Positions 45,255-59,850 of a stretch of 64,000 nt of DNA are shown here, piece after piece; within the stretch, counting starts at the first letter, position 1; every line of letters begins with the position of its first letter. The DNA is taken from contig CM067084.1 of assembly GCA_034008185.1 (NCBI GenBank), forward strand, positions 46,637,099-46,701,098, in the 5' to 3' direction. The translations under genes and the position numbers were made by a program. Below the pieces are notes generated by a model. That model searched no databases. It was not told where the DNA came from and saw only the letters and a program-made list of their open reading frames with translations. The DNA is from Gorsachius magnificus. Taxonomy: Eukaryota > Chordata > Aves > Pelecaniformes > Ardeidae.

Positions 45255-48200
45255 GTGGGTGCGCGGGCAGGGAGCTGGCAAGGCCCGGGGCGGGGGTGCG
45301 GGCTCGGAGCGGCGCTGCCGGGCCCCTCGCCGCTGGGGCGGCCCCGTCGTGGCGGGACGGGGCGGGGGCGCCGGAGCGTGCCCCTCGCGGGGGGGGGAGG
45401 GCGTAGGAGAAGCCCCTGTTCGCAGCCGGGCACGCCGCACCCTCCCTCTCATCGGCGTGGGTGCACGCTGTTTTTAAGCCCGTTGCGTGAGTTGACGCTG
45501 GGGGGAAGGCTGTAGAGCTCTTGCCGGAGGCGGCGGGGGTCGCTGGTGTTTGGGGAGTTCCCGGCAGGTACCAAAGTTTGCGAGTCCCTCCCAAACCAGA
45601 GGCGTTGGCGCTTCGCCATCCCGCTTCCCCCGGGAGACGCGGTGCGGGGCCGCCTCGCTCCCTCCCTCCTGGCCGGCGGAGCGTCCCGAACGCCCGTCCC
45701 CCCTACCCCCCCCCCCCCCGGGGACCGCCTGCCCCGTGGCCGGCCCGGCCCGCCCGTCCGGAGAGGTCCGCGCTGCTGGCGGCGAAGGAGCTGGGGCGGC
45801 GGGAGGCCTCGTGTGCTCGCTAGGCCTCAGGAAGCCCAAATCCTCTCAGCCCCCCGCCCGCCGGAGCCCGGGGTATTTGCTGCCCTTCCCAGGTCTAAGC
45901 GCTGTGAATCGGCAAACCTCCTTCGAAAGCGCTTCGGTGAGCGAGGTAGCCGGCTCGGAGGCTCCCTGCCCAGGCGCCACCAGGGCAGGTCCTGCAGCTG
46001 GGGAGGGATTCTGGCTCTTTGGGTAGGCTTCAGTAGCCGCTTTTTCATGGTAGTGGGATGGTAGACACCCAAGATACCTATTGTAAAACGTGTATTTTGT
46101 CCAAAGTGGTCCTGACAAGTAGTGAAAACCCAAAACTTTGTGTGTGTTAGGAAATAACACTGTTGCTGTTGAAAACGGCACTGTCTAATTATCAAAAACT
46201 TTTGAGAGACATTATAAATTTATGGAACAAGCTGCACTGAATTATAAATGAAGGCCTTGGTTTGTATTTCTCTGGTGAAATTGGAAAAGGCAGCTGTGGC
46301 GAAGCTTGCTGGCTCTCAGTTGCACAGGGAAAGTTTTGACAAGCATCACACGCTGTGTTAGGCCTACTTCTCTGTCCTGCTTGCTATAACAGCAAATTCT
46401 AGTAGTGGCAAACTTAATACTTAAATTCCTTTGTACTTCAAAACATGGTAAACACCTTGTAAATATTGCTGAGGTGGTAAGGTATCCGGGACAGTGTTAC
46501 TTAGTACACCTGGCCTTCTCAGGTGATTGGGCATTTACTTTTTTGCCACAGACAATAAAAACTTGCCTTTGTACCATCTCTAGAAATAGTGGATTTGAAG
46601 TTTTGTTTAATCTTAGACTTTCAATTTGTGCTTGCAAAGCAGAGTACAAGATGGTTTGATTGAGGTAAAGTGAAATGTGACATTGGAGTGCGCTTGTTCT
46701 AATACTGCCTCATGACTATACTAATTTAAAATTTTTTTTACACATTCTGTAGTCCTGAAAACTTCAAGAGTATTCATATTTCATGGTAAAATTTGAGTCT
46801 TCACTCTCATTAACAGAGTAGGCAGCTGAGTGAGTAACACTTGTACGTTTGCTATCATGTAGGGGTAGGATAAATACTGTTTCGCTAATGTCTTGATTGC
46901 AGGTGAAAGAGAAATCAAGCTCTGAGACTTGATAGTCTGTAATGAGAACTAAGGAAGTAAAGACCTTTTTCAGAAAGAGTGGTGTTTGAAATAATTGTTA
47001 ACCTATGTCAGTCATGCAAAACAAACAAAAAAGGCGATTTTGCCCTAGGTGCTTGAGAGACTTCATGCTTTAGTCTACGTGGCTCAACTGTGAATCTGAA
47101 TTGCCTGTACAGAAGAGACTGACAAGCCCATTTAATGTGCAGCTTATAGAGTTTGTATTTACAATATCCGTATTTACAATATATTTGTGACATGGTTTGG
47201 TGAGTAAGAAATGTGTGAAAGTCCTGTGATGACTTTGCTCTAGATTCCATTGTATCTTCTAGGTATTTAGAGAATATATGTTTGGAAACATATGGGATGT
47301 AATTAGCGCTTGCTGTCAGAAAAATTGAAAAGTGATCTTCCAGTTTTGTCAATACAATAAAATCTGGACTCATGCTGCTTCTAAAACTTAAGTTGTCAAA
47401 ATCAAGATAATGGATTCTACAGAAAGACTGCAAACATGTTTGATGATGCTTTAGGAAATTTTTTTTTTCAACTGTTTTCTCTGATGAAGGTCATAAAGTT
47501 TTCATAATTTACTTGTGGAATATTCTAGTGCATGGGCTCCTAAAATCTTTCATTGGTAAAGCAAGCGGAGAATAGGTAAGTTTTTATGGACAGTATTCCT
47601 TCTGCTGTTGTTATACTGCATTCCCTGGATGATTACATAGAAAAGTTCCACTTGATGTTTTAAAATAATTTTTATCTTCTTTGACTTAGAAGATACAAAT
47701 TCTGAAGACTAGTGCTGTGAGACATCAGCCATATGTCTGTGGTTTGCTAGGTGTATTGGAGCACAATTAGGAACCTCTTTGTTACTAGTTTAAAATATTC
47801 ATGTCTAGAAATAAGCTGACAGTTGAAAATGCTGTATTGCAAAGCTTCTTGGAAAATTCTGTGGTGGTGTTTTGGTTTGTTTTTTTTTTAATATAGTGAT
47901 GCTTTTTCTCATGTGCTTTTCTAGACTGTTCTGATAGTACATATTACTGCTTTTATGGTGCAGGTCTGTTATATATAATGATAGCCTTGTGTGCAGCTGT
48001 GAAGAAAACACCACATCAGCTTCAAGCTTGGGGCTTGGTTTTCAGTTTTGCCCACTTAATTTATCTGAGTAATCCCATTGACATTAGAGAAGCTCACACT
48101 TCTAAGGGCAAGAGTGACTTGGCTTGCTGTGTTGTAGGAGTGTTGTGGAAGCTATTTGAATTGCTCTGTTCTTCAGGGGATTTCGGTGTTTTGCACTATT

Positions 48201-51200
48201 CAGCTGTGATTTTTCTCTCCAAACACTTAGGGTACTGTGTTGATTTGTTTTGAAGTCTGGTGGCACAAAAGAGAGGGCACTTTGTATCTTAAAGTGTGAG
48301 AGAAACGTAAAGGCAAGAATGTGGGAGTTGTAGTAACATTTTCTGTTGCCAAATAGATAGATATTATTTATTTGTTTATGACTCCTCCAAGCTACAGCAA
48401 ACTCAGAACTTGGTGATCTCAACAGTTCGTCTGAAATACGTTTGTTGTAAGAAGGGAAATAGCCCAAAATATCAATTGTATCCTGCTACTACTTGACAAA
48501 GTTTATAAAAAGACAGCTATGGACTGAAGAAGATGAGCCAGATGAAAAGGTAAGAAAGGGTTAGAGGTATTCGTACTTCACTTTGAAGTTCCCTTGAAAC
48601 TGTTTCAAGTTCCTGGGATACTGAGTTACAGTAAGGTGTTGATGTGGTTTTTTTCTGATAGACAATTAAGAGGGGTTTGGGGTGGAGACAGAAATTTGAA
48701 AAGGAAAATTTTTTTGGTTTTTCCATCATTCAACAAATTTTAAGTAGGCCACATGTTCGTTATATTCCTAACAGAGTAGAGTACCAAGGAGGAGCAGCAT
48801 AGGAGATAGGAATCTTGGTATCCTCAGCAGTTGGATGACATTTGGGTTTCTTACCAGGAATACAGGGCTTCTCATATCTTGGTTTCTGCATAGTAAATTG
48901 TCCGTGCTCCGCTACTGATCACCACTGACTCAAAACAGATTTGTTTTTTTTTTTTTTAATAGCTTGCCTAAAATGCCACATCACAAATTTTTAAGTGATC
49001 TTTATTTAGATGCTTATCTTCACACTCTTGTCAGAGTGGTAAGGAGTGAGCTGCTATGAAGAAAAAATTACCCTTTCTTTCTGCCCACTTTTTTACTTCT
49101 CTTTCCACTGAGGAGAAAAATCTGTTTAAAATATATGTGTACATTTGAAATAGTTTGTAGTATACTTTTGCTAGAATGTTTCCAGAATGCTCACTAACTA
49201 GATAGATAGATAACCAAGGAAGTTTTTGAGGAACATTGGATGTCCAGAAACCAGGGAACTTTACGAGTTAAGAGATTGTGAAAGAGTTTTCTTCTTGCTG
49301 ATGTGGAGAGGGAATGCAGTTTCTGTTGCTGCTTTCATCTTTTGGGGAGGTGAAAACACTACAATTTTTATTATGGAAATCTTTTGCAAGATTTGTCTGA
49401 ATTAGAACCTTTATTAGGTTTCAGGAATTAAATGTTGCACTCCCTTTTCTCTGAGAAAAGAAGGGCACTTTGTTCCTTACTTTTTCACTGGAACTTGCTG
49501 CTCACAGGACAAGAGAAAACAGAGGCTGTTAAGAGGGAAGATGCTGAGGCTGTAGTTACCTGAGCAGGGGGGCTTTCATCCAGTCTCTTTCCTGGGCACT
49601 ACCGTAGCTCAGGGGTGCTTGGTAGAAGATTTCTAGTCACTGTGGAGACTTGGAGAGTTAGGAGGCATGTAAGATGCTGTGCTGGCAGAAGTTAAAGGCA
49701 GCAAATAAGAGGCAAGCAGAAGAGTGAATAGCATGATGGGAGGCGTCATCAGAGATTGGAAAATACATTTGGATGGATTCTTTTTTGCATGGAGGTAAGC
49801 TGTGTTGTGACAGTAAAACTTATTCCACTCATCTATCGGAAGTGTCTGGTGTCTGAGGCAAGTACAGTTCTGTGTGAAATTTGTGATTGCAAGACTTCAG
49901 CTAAAATAGGAAAAACTTCTGAAATGTTAAAACTTCTGGGTGGCTGGGAGGGAACAAAATTTAGGCAAGAAATAGTACGATTCATCTGTCCTTTGAAGAA
50001 TAATGATGTTAAATTGAAGTGTTAGTTGTTAACATTTTGAAAGGGATGGATTTTAATTCTGTTTTAAGTGCAAATCTTAACATTGCTGATTTAAGGTACA
50101 ACTAGAGCAACTACCTGAAAAATCCTTTCTTTAGGATGCTGCTTGCTAAGAATGAATGTAATGGCAAACCATCACTGAAAGGTTCCCATTCTCATTCCCT
50201 TTCTATTTTCCCTTGCATCTCCCTTGTTTGCTAGTAGCTGAGGAGGGAGTGGGGTTTTTAAATTTGTGGCAGTGTGGAGCTCTTAAATGATTGCCTCAAC
50301 ATACCTTATGAAATTCTAGCTTTAGTAAGAAATAGTCACCTGCCTATTTTGGAAAATCAGTAGAGGATCATTTGATGACACTCCAAGGTGTACAACTTGC
50401 AATTATCCTGTAGTGAGATAGGACAAGGATTTTTTTCCCCCAAATATTTTTTTCTGCCTTGTTTCATCCTGTAGTATCATTTGCTGGTTTTTATCCTAAC
50501 TCCACATAATTTGTTCCTGTCTCCTTGTCTGGTCAGGAATGTGCATATTCCCTGTGAAACTGTCTGGTATCTCATTCTGGTTTCAGTGATGGGTTGGGAA
50601 CTGCTTTTACTTAATTGATGTATATTTATTCAAAATAAAACCCGTGATGCAAGTACTGAACTCGCAATGAGAGACTAGCTGTGTCTGAACTTCTGACACC
50701 TTCATTTGTTTATCCAGTGTAAAGTGGAATTCTAATATTACAGTGCTAATATAGCTGTGATAACATCAGACAGTGTATGTGGGTTTTTTAACCAGTCTGT
50801 CATTTGCTTGGTGCTATGCATTGTTGATCTTAGCATTAGTGAAAATGACTATGGTAGCGCCGAGATAACGCTTTTATTCTTTATTTCTCTGGGAGCGATA
50901 GGCCTGCACTGTATCTTTCATCTCGGAGCATGTGAAGTTAACAAGTCAGGAAATGCTACGGAGTATTTGCTTATGTGGGCAAGGTATGTACCACTGGTTC
51001 AAGCCAAGGTCTGCGACCTGGTTATGTGAAGTGGGGCAAGTGGTCTAGACTGTGGTTTACTCGGACCTATGTCTGCACTACTTGCCTGCTGGGGCTATTT
51101 TGATTAAAACCTGTCTTGACTTAAAAGATAGCATTGCTGTAGTTGTCCTGTGCAACGTAAGCCTTAATGAGAAGTTGTACACATGAAGGAAAATAGGCCT

Positions 51201-53580
51201 TTTCTCAACTGAATGGAGCTGAACTCTTTGCTAGAGATGTTGTCCTACTACAATACAGTTAAATGAAGGAATCTTTCAGAACTATCTTACGTGTTTAGAG
51301 AAGGGGAACAGGTTTACCTTGAAGTAATGGCTGTGAAAGAAATTTTCATTTTTATAGGTAAAGGTCAATATAGAGGTCAAATAGGACAAATTATTTACAG
51401 CTTTAGAGACCCGTACAGATTACGTTAGGCGTTCTTGTTTTCCTCCAGCTAAATAACTGTGTTCAACCCTTCGGTTAAAATTCTATGCTTTGAACATGTT
51501 GTTAAGGTTATTGGAATAAGATAAGAGGATTTCTCTGCTTCCACTTACCAATGTTTGTAACATCTAGAGACAAGGTGAATTTCGTGAAATAGGTTTTGTT
51601 TTGGTTTTCTTGCTACTTTTTAGCCTAAAAAACTGTTGCAGGTATTTGAGATTTCCCAATTTTACATCACACAGATGACTAAAAACTAGAAGAATACCCA
51701 TGGACGTAATGGAAAAGATTGAAAATGGACCAACATACAGTACTATTTCCATGGTGACACATTTTCAGAAAGGCATGAATAGAAACAATGCTGAGATTCC
51801 ACAACCGTTACGCTGGGATGTGCAAATTCTTATTATGGTGACCTGCAAGGGAAGTGGAAAAAGGTTGTAGAGGGGTAGTGCAGCCTGCTGAGTCTGGACT
51901 GTCATGGTTTTGTTTACCTGTCCCTCTCCTGCCACCAAATAGTAAACTGACCCCAGGAGGTGATTTTGTTCAAACGAAACCCCTTGGTTTTGGGATTGTT
52001 TTCCAGCAGAATTGTCTCGTTATGTCACTGAATGGATACTAGTACTGGTGTGAGGCAAGAGGCAAGTCCAGGGCTGGGAGCAAAAGGGGAGAGTGGTACT
52101 TTAGAAACCAAGACGCAGATCAATCCTAGCTGCCATGGAACTGTCATCTTAGGTGTCCATTTCTTTTGTTGGGTTTCTCCATTGTCTTCTTGTGTGTGTG
52201 TCTGTGTTCACCTTTGCTTTCCTGTGAACCAGCAGTACAACTGTCACAGGCATCTTGATCCTAAACATGTTTTCTGTCACCAGGAAACCTTTATGATGTT
52301 AAAAACTTTTTACTGACTTCTTAAATGTTTGTTACTGTGAAGCTCTTGTTGAAGAGAAATTTTGTCATTGCATGGTTGCAGAATTAGATCCTGTTTTCCA
52401 GGAATGTGCGGTTGTTGACAATATTCTTATGAATAGCTAATTTCTCTGTTTATGAAAATAGAAATTCTTTTACTTTAGTGCATTTTTTTCCTAATTATTC
52501 ATAAAATGTGTTTTAGATACTTCTGCAAAGTATCTCACCAGAATGGCGGTGTAATTCAACATTTTGAATGATTGTGTGAAGCAAACTGGAGCCATTTGTC
52601 CTCATGTATTTGAGGGAGTCACCTGCATGGACAATTTGACTTGTCCTTCATTTGGAAGGAGCAGCTAGTGGCTGAAGAAGGAAGTGATACAGTAGTTATG
52701 GTTTCCCTTTTGTGCTGCTCAGGTATTTTGTAGGGTTTTGCTTTGTTTGGTGTAGAGTTTGGCTCTTTTTAAATAGCACATTTTGAGTGTTGCTGAATAC
52801 TATTGTTCTTCCCAGTGACTTTTTCTGTTCAAAACCGTTTGTGATGGTGAAGTTCCTACATGATTAATTCAATCTCTGGCTTTTTTTAAAGGTAATGGAA
52901 GGGCTTCTTGGGGGAGAGATTGCTTTCCTTCCCCCCCCTGCTGCCGTTTTTTAAGTGTACGTTTTAAAGGCTAATTTGCTTTTGGAATTTTTTGGTTGGC
53001 TAGGACTTCTGGGCTGGAGGCAGTCTGTTAGTGGTATAAATGTATTCTGTCAACTGAAACAATCATTTGCATCTCATAGAACAAGATCAGATGCTATCCT
53101 TTGAACTTGGATACTGTTTGTACTTGAAGAAAGGCAACTTTATCTCATCAACTCTGAACGCCTGTTGTATTCAAAGTAATTGTTTGGGTATGTAAAGGTG
53201 TATTGTCTCGGGGCAGCAAACTCCAATTTCTGCATACTCTTTCTGTTTGCTATACAATACTGTATGTTGGACTTGCTTTGGTATGTCTGTGCTTTTTTTT
53301 CTCAATTCATTAAATCAAACTTCAATCTTTATTTGAAAAACAAAAAGAGCAACCATACTGGGATGCCTTCCATAATATGCTGTTTGTTCTCATACTCAGG
53401 CTTTCAGTGTCTAGAAATACCTTTTCTTTCTTTTTTTTTTTTTTTTTTTTTTTTACTTTTGGTGTAGAGGAAAAGATCTGGAAGAATCTGTATTTTAACT
53501 AAATCCTGCTAGGACACTCTCTTTGTACTAGCAAGTTTCTCGTGTTGTTAATGAGGGAATGGTACTTTACACACCTGTTG
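45255..53580 (+). other. WWC2: WWC2 intron 1, first part
   Basis: The first 0.7 kb is CpG island. The rest is AT-rich intron with a TAGA run near 49200-49212 and a poly-T tract near 53431-53454. I searched for WWC2 exon 2, which should encode the second WW domain with words such as KPLSFADC, and did not find it. No nested gene supported. Confidence 0.7.
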
Positions 53581-53589
53581 TTTCTTTTT

Positions 53590-54330
53590 AAAGTAATTTT
53601 AATTGCCAAACTGTAATCTTGTCCAGATAAGCACATCCTATGGCCTACAGATCTGACCTAGGAAGAATTTTTACTCTGATTCAATGCTTTGTCCTTTGCT
53701 CTTAAGAGCTTACTTCCCTCATAGAGCGGGAAATGGCTGACAAAGATGTGGGTATTTTTAATCATGTGGCAGATGTACTTTTGATATTCTGTAGATTGTG
53801 TACAAGCACATTGTGCCATATGGCAGTAAATATCCCAATGCATGATGAATGGTGCCTGCCTTTTAGCTATGTGGCAGGCATATGTATTAGTAGCATCTTG
53901 TCAAGTATCAGGGTTTGACCAAAGCACAGGTGTCCCCTGTCATATAGGTGCATGGCAATGTATTTATTGGGAGGAACAATTCTGGTGGCTTCTGCCTGCC
54001 ACTCTCTGGGATGCCTCTGGTCATCAGAGGACAAAGTGATTTGCTATGTGGTTCTCTAATGCTTCCAGGAGAGGAGGTATGGCCCGCTTCAGCTGAAAAA
54101 AGTGGGCACTGTAACCTCGCTCGCTGTCTGTGGTGGATTGCAGAAAATTGTCAGGGAAAGGCATCTATTTGTTCTTGATGAGGAAACAATGGGGTGGGTT
54201 TTTTCCTTTGTTTAATACCGTCAATTGTTAAACTGTAGTCTGGTCCAGAAATGCCTGTCTCATGGCCTGATGATGTGACTAAGAAAGAGTACTCTTATTC
54301 AAAGCCTAGTCCTTTCATTCTTCATTCAAT
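53590..54330. repeat. Pair of diverged direct repeats about 627 bp apart
   Basis: 53590-53710 and 54212-54330 share ordered words: AATTG-(CC/TT)-AAACTGTA, TCTTGTCCAGA/TCTGGTCCAGA, ATGGCCT-A-GAT-TGAC, and CCTTT-C-TTCTT-like ends. They could be two copies of an unknown repeat or an old tandem duplication. The 500 bases between are unrecognised. Confidence 0.6.
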
Positions 54331-54537
54331 TTCCTTGATTGTGCTAAAAATGTTTATGTAGACTTACAACTTTCTGCCTCTTCACCAGTGTTAACAAAAT
54401 GTTTCTGTGAAAACTCTTAATTACTGTTAGAAATAACCCTGTGCAAAATTTAACTTGGTTAATAAAGAGTTACTGTGCATCAGAGAAAGAAATGTGATTC
54501 GGATATATGAACCAGCTTTTTAAAATGCTGTTATCTA

Positions 54538-55619
54538 GAATCATAGAATCATAGAATCATAGAATGTTTGGGGTTGGAAGGGACCCCTAGAGGGCATCTA
54601 GTCCAACCCCCCTGCAGTAAGCAGGGACACCGCTAACTAGATCAGGTTGCTCAGAGCCCCATCCAACCTGGCCTTGAATGTTTCCAGGGATGGGGCCTCC
54701 ACCACCTCTCTGGGCAACCCGTTCCAGTGTTTTACTACCCTCATTGTAAAGAATTTCTTCCTTATATCCAGTCTAAACCTACCCTGTTTTAGTTTAAAAC
54801 CATTCCCCCTTGTCCTGTCACAGCTGGCCCTACTAAAAAGATTTTCCCCATCTTTCCTATAGGCCCCCTTTAGATACTGAAAGGCCGCAATCAGGTCTCC
54901 CCGCAGCCTTCTCTTCTCCAGGCTGAACAACCCCAACTCCCTCAGCCTGTCCTCATAGGAGAGGTGCTCCAGCCCTCGGATCATTTTAGTAGCCCTCCTC
55001 TGGACCCGCTCCAACAGGTCCATGTCCTTCTTGTGCTGAGGGCTCCAGAGCTGGACGCAGTACTCTAGGTGAGGTCTCACCAGAGCAGAGTAGAGGGGCA
55101 GAATGACCTCCCTCGACCTGCTGGCCACGCTTCTCCTGATGCAGCCCAGAGTACGGTTGGCCTTCTGGGCTGCCAGCACACATTGCCGGCTCATGTCCAG
55201 CTTTTCATCCACCAGCACGCCCAAGTCCCTCTCGGCAGGGCTGCTCTCGATCCTTTCTTCCCCCAGCCTGTACTGATACTGGGGGTTACCCCGACCCAGG
55301 TGCAGGACCTTGCACTTGGCCTTGTTGAACCTCATGAGGTTCACACAGGCCCACCTCTCCAGCCTGTCCAGGTCTCTCTGGATGACATCCCGTCCTTCTG
55401 GTGTGTCAACCGCACCACTCAGTTTGGTGTCGTCTGCAAACTTGCTAAGGGTGCGTTCGATCTCGCTGTCTAAGTCATTGATGAATATATTAAACAGCAC
55501 CGGTCCCAGTACGGACCCCTGAGGGACACCACTCGTCACCGGTCTCCATCCAGACATCGAGCCATTGACCACTACCCTCTGGATGCGGCCATCCAGCCAG
55601 TTCCTTATCTACCGAACAG
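54538..55619 (-). mobile_element. Young CR1 LINE, 5'-truncated, with a 311-codon open frame
   Basis: A second young CR1 copy, inserted in WWC2 intron 1 opposite to the gene. The minus-strand frame from 55572 to 54637 keeps [11 protein letters not shown] and the FADD box (residues 45-48) and ends at the same stop as the 34-kb copy. The 3' tail, CATAGAAT repeated four times, lies at 54538-54565. Truncation is at about 55619, where similarity to the 34-kb copy stops. Compared by eye, the two proteins differ at only about six of roughly 310 residues. Confidence 0.97.
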
Positions 55620-58600
55620 CAAATTATTAGTCTCAACCTGTGATTTGATTCATGTTCATGAGCCGTTCTGGCTATGTAGGACCTCTAGGTGCGTGCTGCC
55701 GTCCTCATTGTAGCCTGACCGATGCAAAGCCCGACCAGGGGGTGCTGGTTTTGGCTTTCCTTCCACAAAGATCCAGTGCAGACCAGTTGTCATGGAGAAA
55801 GGTTTATAGTACAGTAAGGCTGGAGTAGCTGGGAGGGAACATTTGAATGTTTTTCTTGCTTTTGGGAGGGCAATGAGAAAAGTGGGACATGTAATGGAAT
55901 CTAATGGACTTTGTGATATAGTCAGTGGTTACTGTTGCTTATAAAGCTCCTTTGACCTATATTTAATAATCTTTGGTGTTTTTGTCCAAGGTGCATACAA
56001 TACAAAATTCCCTTGTGAGCTAAGTGACACTTCTGTTCCATAAATCATCCAGCACTCAAGTGTACTTGTACTTCTCCTGTCAAATATTGTTGTTAATTGG
56101 TGTTTGGTTTAAATTTTAAAACATTTTGGCTGTCTTGAGTTATGCTGTGAATGCTTAGCTTGAGGTATCTTTGTATACATTTTCTTGGTACAGGACCAAA
56201 TATGTAATTTAAATTTTGTATTATTTTTAAAGAGGTATGGCAAGCATCCTGAGAGGAACTCTAGAGCCTTCAGAAGTTTAGGAGCTTAGTAGCTTATTTT
56301 CTTTAGAAAGTGATGGACAGGTAGGAACATATTGGCACGTTAATTCTGTTAATTTGTTGTTAAACCTTTGACAGAAGTTAGGTCGTGGTTCTGCCTTAAG
56401 GACTATATGGGACTTAATTATGCTTTTTGCGTACTCTTGGGGATGTATTCCCAAGTGTACCTAAGCCTATTGTCCATCCAAATCTGTCCCCCCTCAGTGT
56501 ATTCATATATTACCAAAAAGAAAAATCAAGTCCTTTTCAGCTCGTTCTTTCAGTGTCTGTCTCTTAACACACGTCATCTTGTGCAGCAATTTGTTATAAA
56601 TTGCAAGTATGACCTTGTAAATATTATGTATTATTGTATTTTTTTCTGAGGCATTGCATTGATTTTGATCATATTCCCAGTAATGGACTTTGTATTGTCT
56701 GTAGGATCTGACCTAAATGGTGTTTTTGGTTTTTTTTGTTGCTTGAGGCTTTTAGTGCAAAGACTTGCACTTACGCACCCTCCTCCCCCTTTTTAGTTTG
56801 GATAGAAAGAGTGGTGAACAATTCTAGTTTGGAGTGCTATGGACTTTTCTTGGAGAGATTAGCAAAATAAGCTATGGTATGAGTTTAACGCACAAAACTA
56901 TTCAGTACTAAATTCCAGAGTGAACAGTGACAAACTGCCAAAACTGGAATTGGAATGTCCACAGAGTTGGAGTGAAACAGAGAAAACAAGATACTGCTCA
57001 GATGATGTGATCTCTGCGGGTCTGACTTGAATTTCACCCTTCTGAAGTAATTAGTAGCATTCCCTTTAATTTACTGGATTGGAATGTAGACCTGTAGAGA
57101 AGCCCCAGAAATTGAGGTCTTGTCTTCTGTGTTTGTGTATCTTAATGTTCCTGGACAGCAGGAGTCTTGCCAAGGTTTTTCCATATTTCCCACATTCTTT
57201 TGCAGTTGCCAGCTTTGCTTTGCACAGAAGTGGCAGACTGAGGTGGTACTTCAGTGGGTTACAGCATGAAGAAGGATCATTTGGAACGGCAATAATAAAT
57301 ATTTAAAATATATTTTGCTGAAGCATTGAGTAGTAATTGATTGTACATAAGAGGATGCAATTCAAGATAGCAATCTGACAAGGAGTAAAGACCTCTTTCT
57401 GTCATGTTGTGAGCATTGCAATGTTTGAAATGAACTGTTAGCACATTTACAATCATTCTGGTGAATAGTAGAATGCTAGGGATGTGAATAATCATCTGAG
57501 ACCTCTACAGGACATTCCTGAAATAGTGTTCAAATGACTAGAGAAATTATGGGATGCGGCAAAGCACACAAGCGCTGTTAAGCCTTTTAGTCAGGCTGCT
57601 GCGGTCAGTGGTTTACTACTGCAGTAAGTAAGGCTTAATACGCAAGAACTTGAACAAATTGTCTGTTTACTGTGTAAGTTTCTAAGCTTTGCATGTTCTT
57701 TTCTGGTTTTCCTCTGTTATTTATAATCCCTAGGCTCTCTTTTTATATCTACTCTTTGAGAGAAAGACCTTAGTGAACCCAAGTTTGAGGTTTGCGAAGG
57801 AGTTCTTAATTGGTTACACTACTGTGTTAGCTAAATTAATGATACTGTGGTCTAGAAGGTGAATTGCTTGTAGCAAGCCAAATTATTATGGTGATATGGA
57901 TTACACTTTTTGGTTCTTGTTTATGGTCTTGTTTGCTTGTCTGGTTGTTGTTCTGCCTCACTTGCTAGCATGGCTTACAGTGATCTAAAATGAGCCACAG
58001 ACTTCTGTGCTTGTGGCAGGTTGCCGATTTGCATTCAGGACCTGGCTGACCATTTGCTCAGAATACATGAAAGCCATCAAAACTTTTTGTTTTTCCAGGC
58101 AAGATTTTGGCAAGAACATAAGTGTTGAGGACAAATGTAGAACAGTTAAGGCTTTTGTCTTAAAAATCTTCAGAACCTCCTATACTTGATATTTCATGTC
58201 CTTTTTTTGCCGGTCAGGTTTTGCTGAAAAGCTCTAAGGCATCTTCTTTCTGGTCATCGTTGTGGTGCCTAATGTAGCTAGTATGTTAAAAATGTATTAA
58301 GAGTATTTTTTTAAAAAAAAAAGTAATGTTCCCATAATCAACACTTTTTTTTTTTTAATTTTAGTCTGGATTTGGCAGGTGTACTACATAGTTAAGCAGC
58401 TTCAGCCAGCTGCCTGAAGTTCTCGTGGAACAGTTTCACTGCAGGTGTCTGGTGCTGAGGGGTGACAGTACTTCTCAGAGGACCCTACTTGTGGCAGTAC
58501 TGTCATTGCTTATTGAGGTAGTAGGTTTCTAACAGATCTTTTGGGAATAAGCTCTCATTAATAGCTCTTTTGTAATACTTTTATTTGAAAAGCTTTTTAA

Positions 58601-59705
58601 AATAGCTAGCATTAGAACTTTATCTGAATGCTAGCTTTTTCCTTAGGTATGAATAGTACCCATCTGTTTGAGACATGCAGTGATGTTTATAAAGCTGATG
58701 TTGCACTGATGATGAACTCAGTAACATTCATATATCATGAAAGGTTTCATGTGGCCTTGGTGATGGTGGTGTCCTGATGGGGGTGTTTCGATTACATGAA
58801 AAACTATGTAAGAACTTAGTACTTAACTTTCAACATAAGATGATTGGATACTTGCAAAAATTTTGAAGGACAATAAGTTTAAAGGAAGACATTACTTCTT
58901 AGCCTTGTAGACCAATACACGGAATTCATCTCTCCGCAGGAAGCCACCTGTGCAGATATTTCATTAAAAGCAAACTGTATTGTAAGCAGAGGAACTTGTG
59001 AAACCTGATTTTTTTTTTTCCCTGTAGATGTATTCTTTGTACTAGATTGCAAGCTCTGATTGGAGGTATTTCACTGCAGAATCTAGTGCTAGTAATGGCT
59101 GAAGATATTTCCCTCTCCATCTTCTGTTTCTGTTTGCCACCCCTCCCTTCAGCTGTACTACACAGCTGTTTGTGCAACTTTGCTGTGAACCAGAGTAGAA
59201 AGACTTAAAAGCAGCAAAAGTGAAGCTGAAAAAAAAAAAGCCTATTAAAGGTCATTCCCCAACAAAAGCTGATAGTACTACTGCATCAGTGAAAAGTGAA
59301 TTTACTTCCTTTTTTTTTTTTTTTTTATTTTGAAAAGATGGATCATCTTCCTTAAACTAGTTTTGGTACTGAAGACTTCATCTTGAGAAAGCACAATCTC
59401 TGAATGGTGTGGAGACTAAGGATAAATTAGGTACAGAATGCATACTGAAGGAATACTGACTTTGGTCTTCCATACAGATGTTGAAGTATGTGAAAGTAAC
59501 AGCAGGCAAGTGATGAAAATTAATTTTTTTCAATAGAAACCACAGTGTTTTAATGTGGAGATAAAATTTATACTGTTTGTTATGTTGAAACTGATGGGCT
59601 AATATATAATCTGTATCCCAGAAGAGCTTTAAAAATAATTGCAAATGGAATAGCAATGATTTGCTGAATCAAAAAAAAAAATTAACAGTGTAGACCAGGA
59701 TTTGT
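55620..59705 (+). other. WWC2: WWC2 intron 1, middle part
   Basis: AT-rich intron sequence with short poly-T runs. No exon, RNA gene or recognisable mobile element found. Confidence 0.6.
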
Positions 59706-59850
59706 GGGCAAACACTAGAACAGGTTGCCCCGAGTGGCTGTGGGCATGACTCAGAGCAACATGGTCTGATTTCAGAGTTGTCCTGCATTGGGCAGGATGC
59801 TGGACCAGATGACCTCCAGAGGTTCCTTCCCATGTACATTTTTCTGCAAT
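59706..59850 (+). mobile_element. Old CR1 3' end fragment
   Basis: Reads GAACAGGTTGCCC, GAGTGGCTGTGG, GAGCAACATGGTCTGATTTC, then CTGGACCAGATGACCTCCA, GAGGTTCCTTCCCA. This is the 3' end of a CR1 LINE in plus orientation, degraded and without the terminal ATTCTATG repeats. Confidence 0.85.

Larger units (their letters stand above)
44100..45980. promoter_or_regulatory. WWC2: CpG island, WWC2 promoter and first-exon region
   Basis: About 1.9 kb of dense CpG and GC spanning the first exon of WWC2 and the start of intron 1. There is no TATA box; several CCGCCC/GGGCGG-type boxes are present, for example near 44655-44675. All the overlapping open frames here are composition artefacts. The island is wide enough to act in both directions and is the likely start point for any minus-strand transcript between WWC2 and DCTD. 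Confidence 0.9.
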
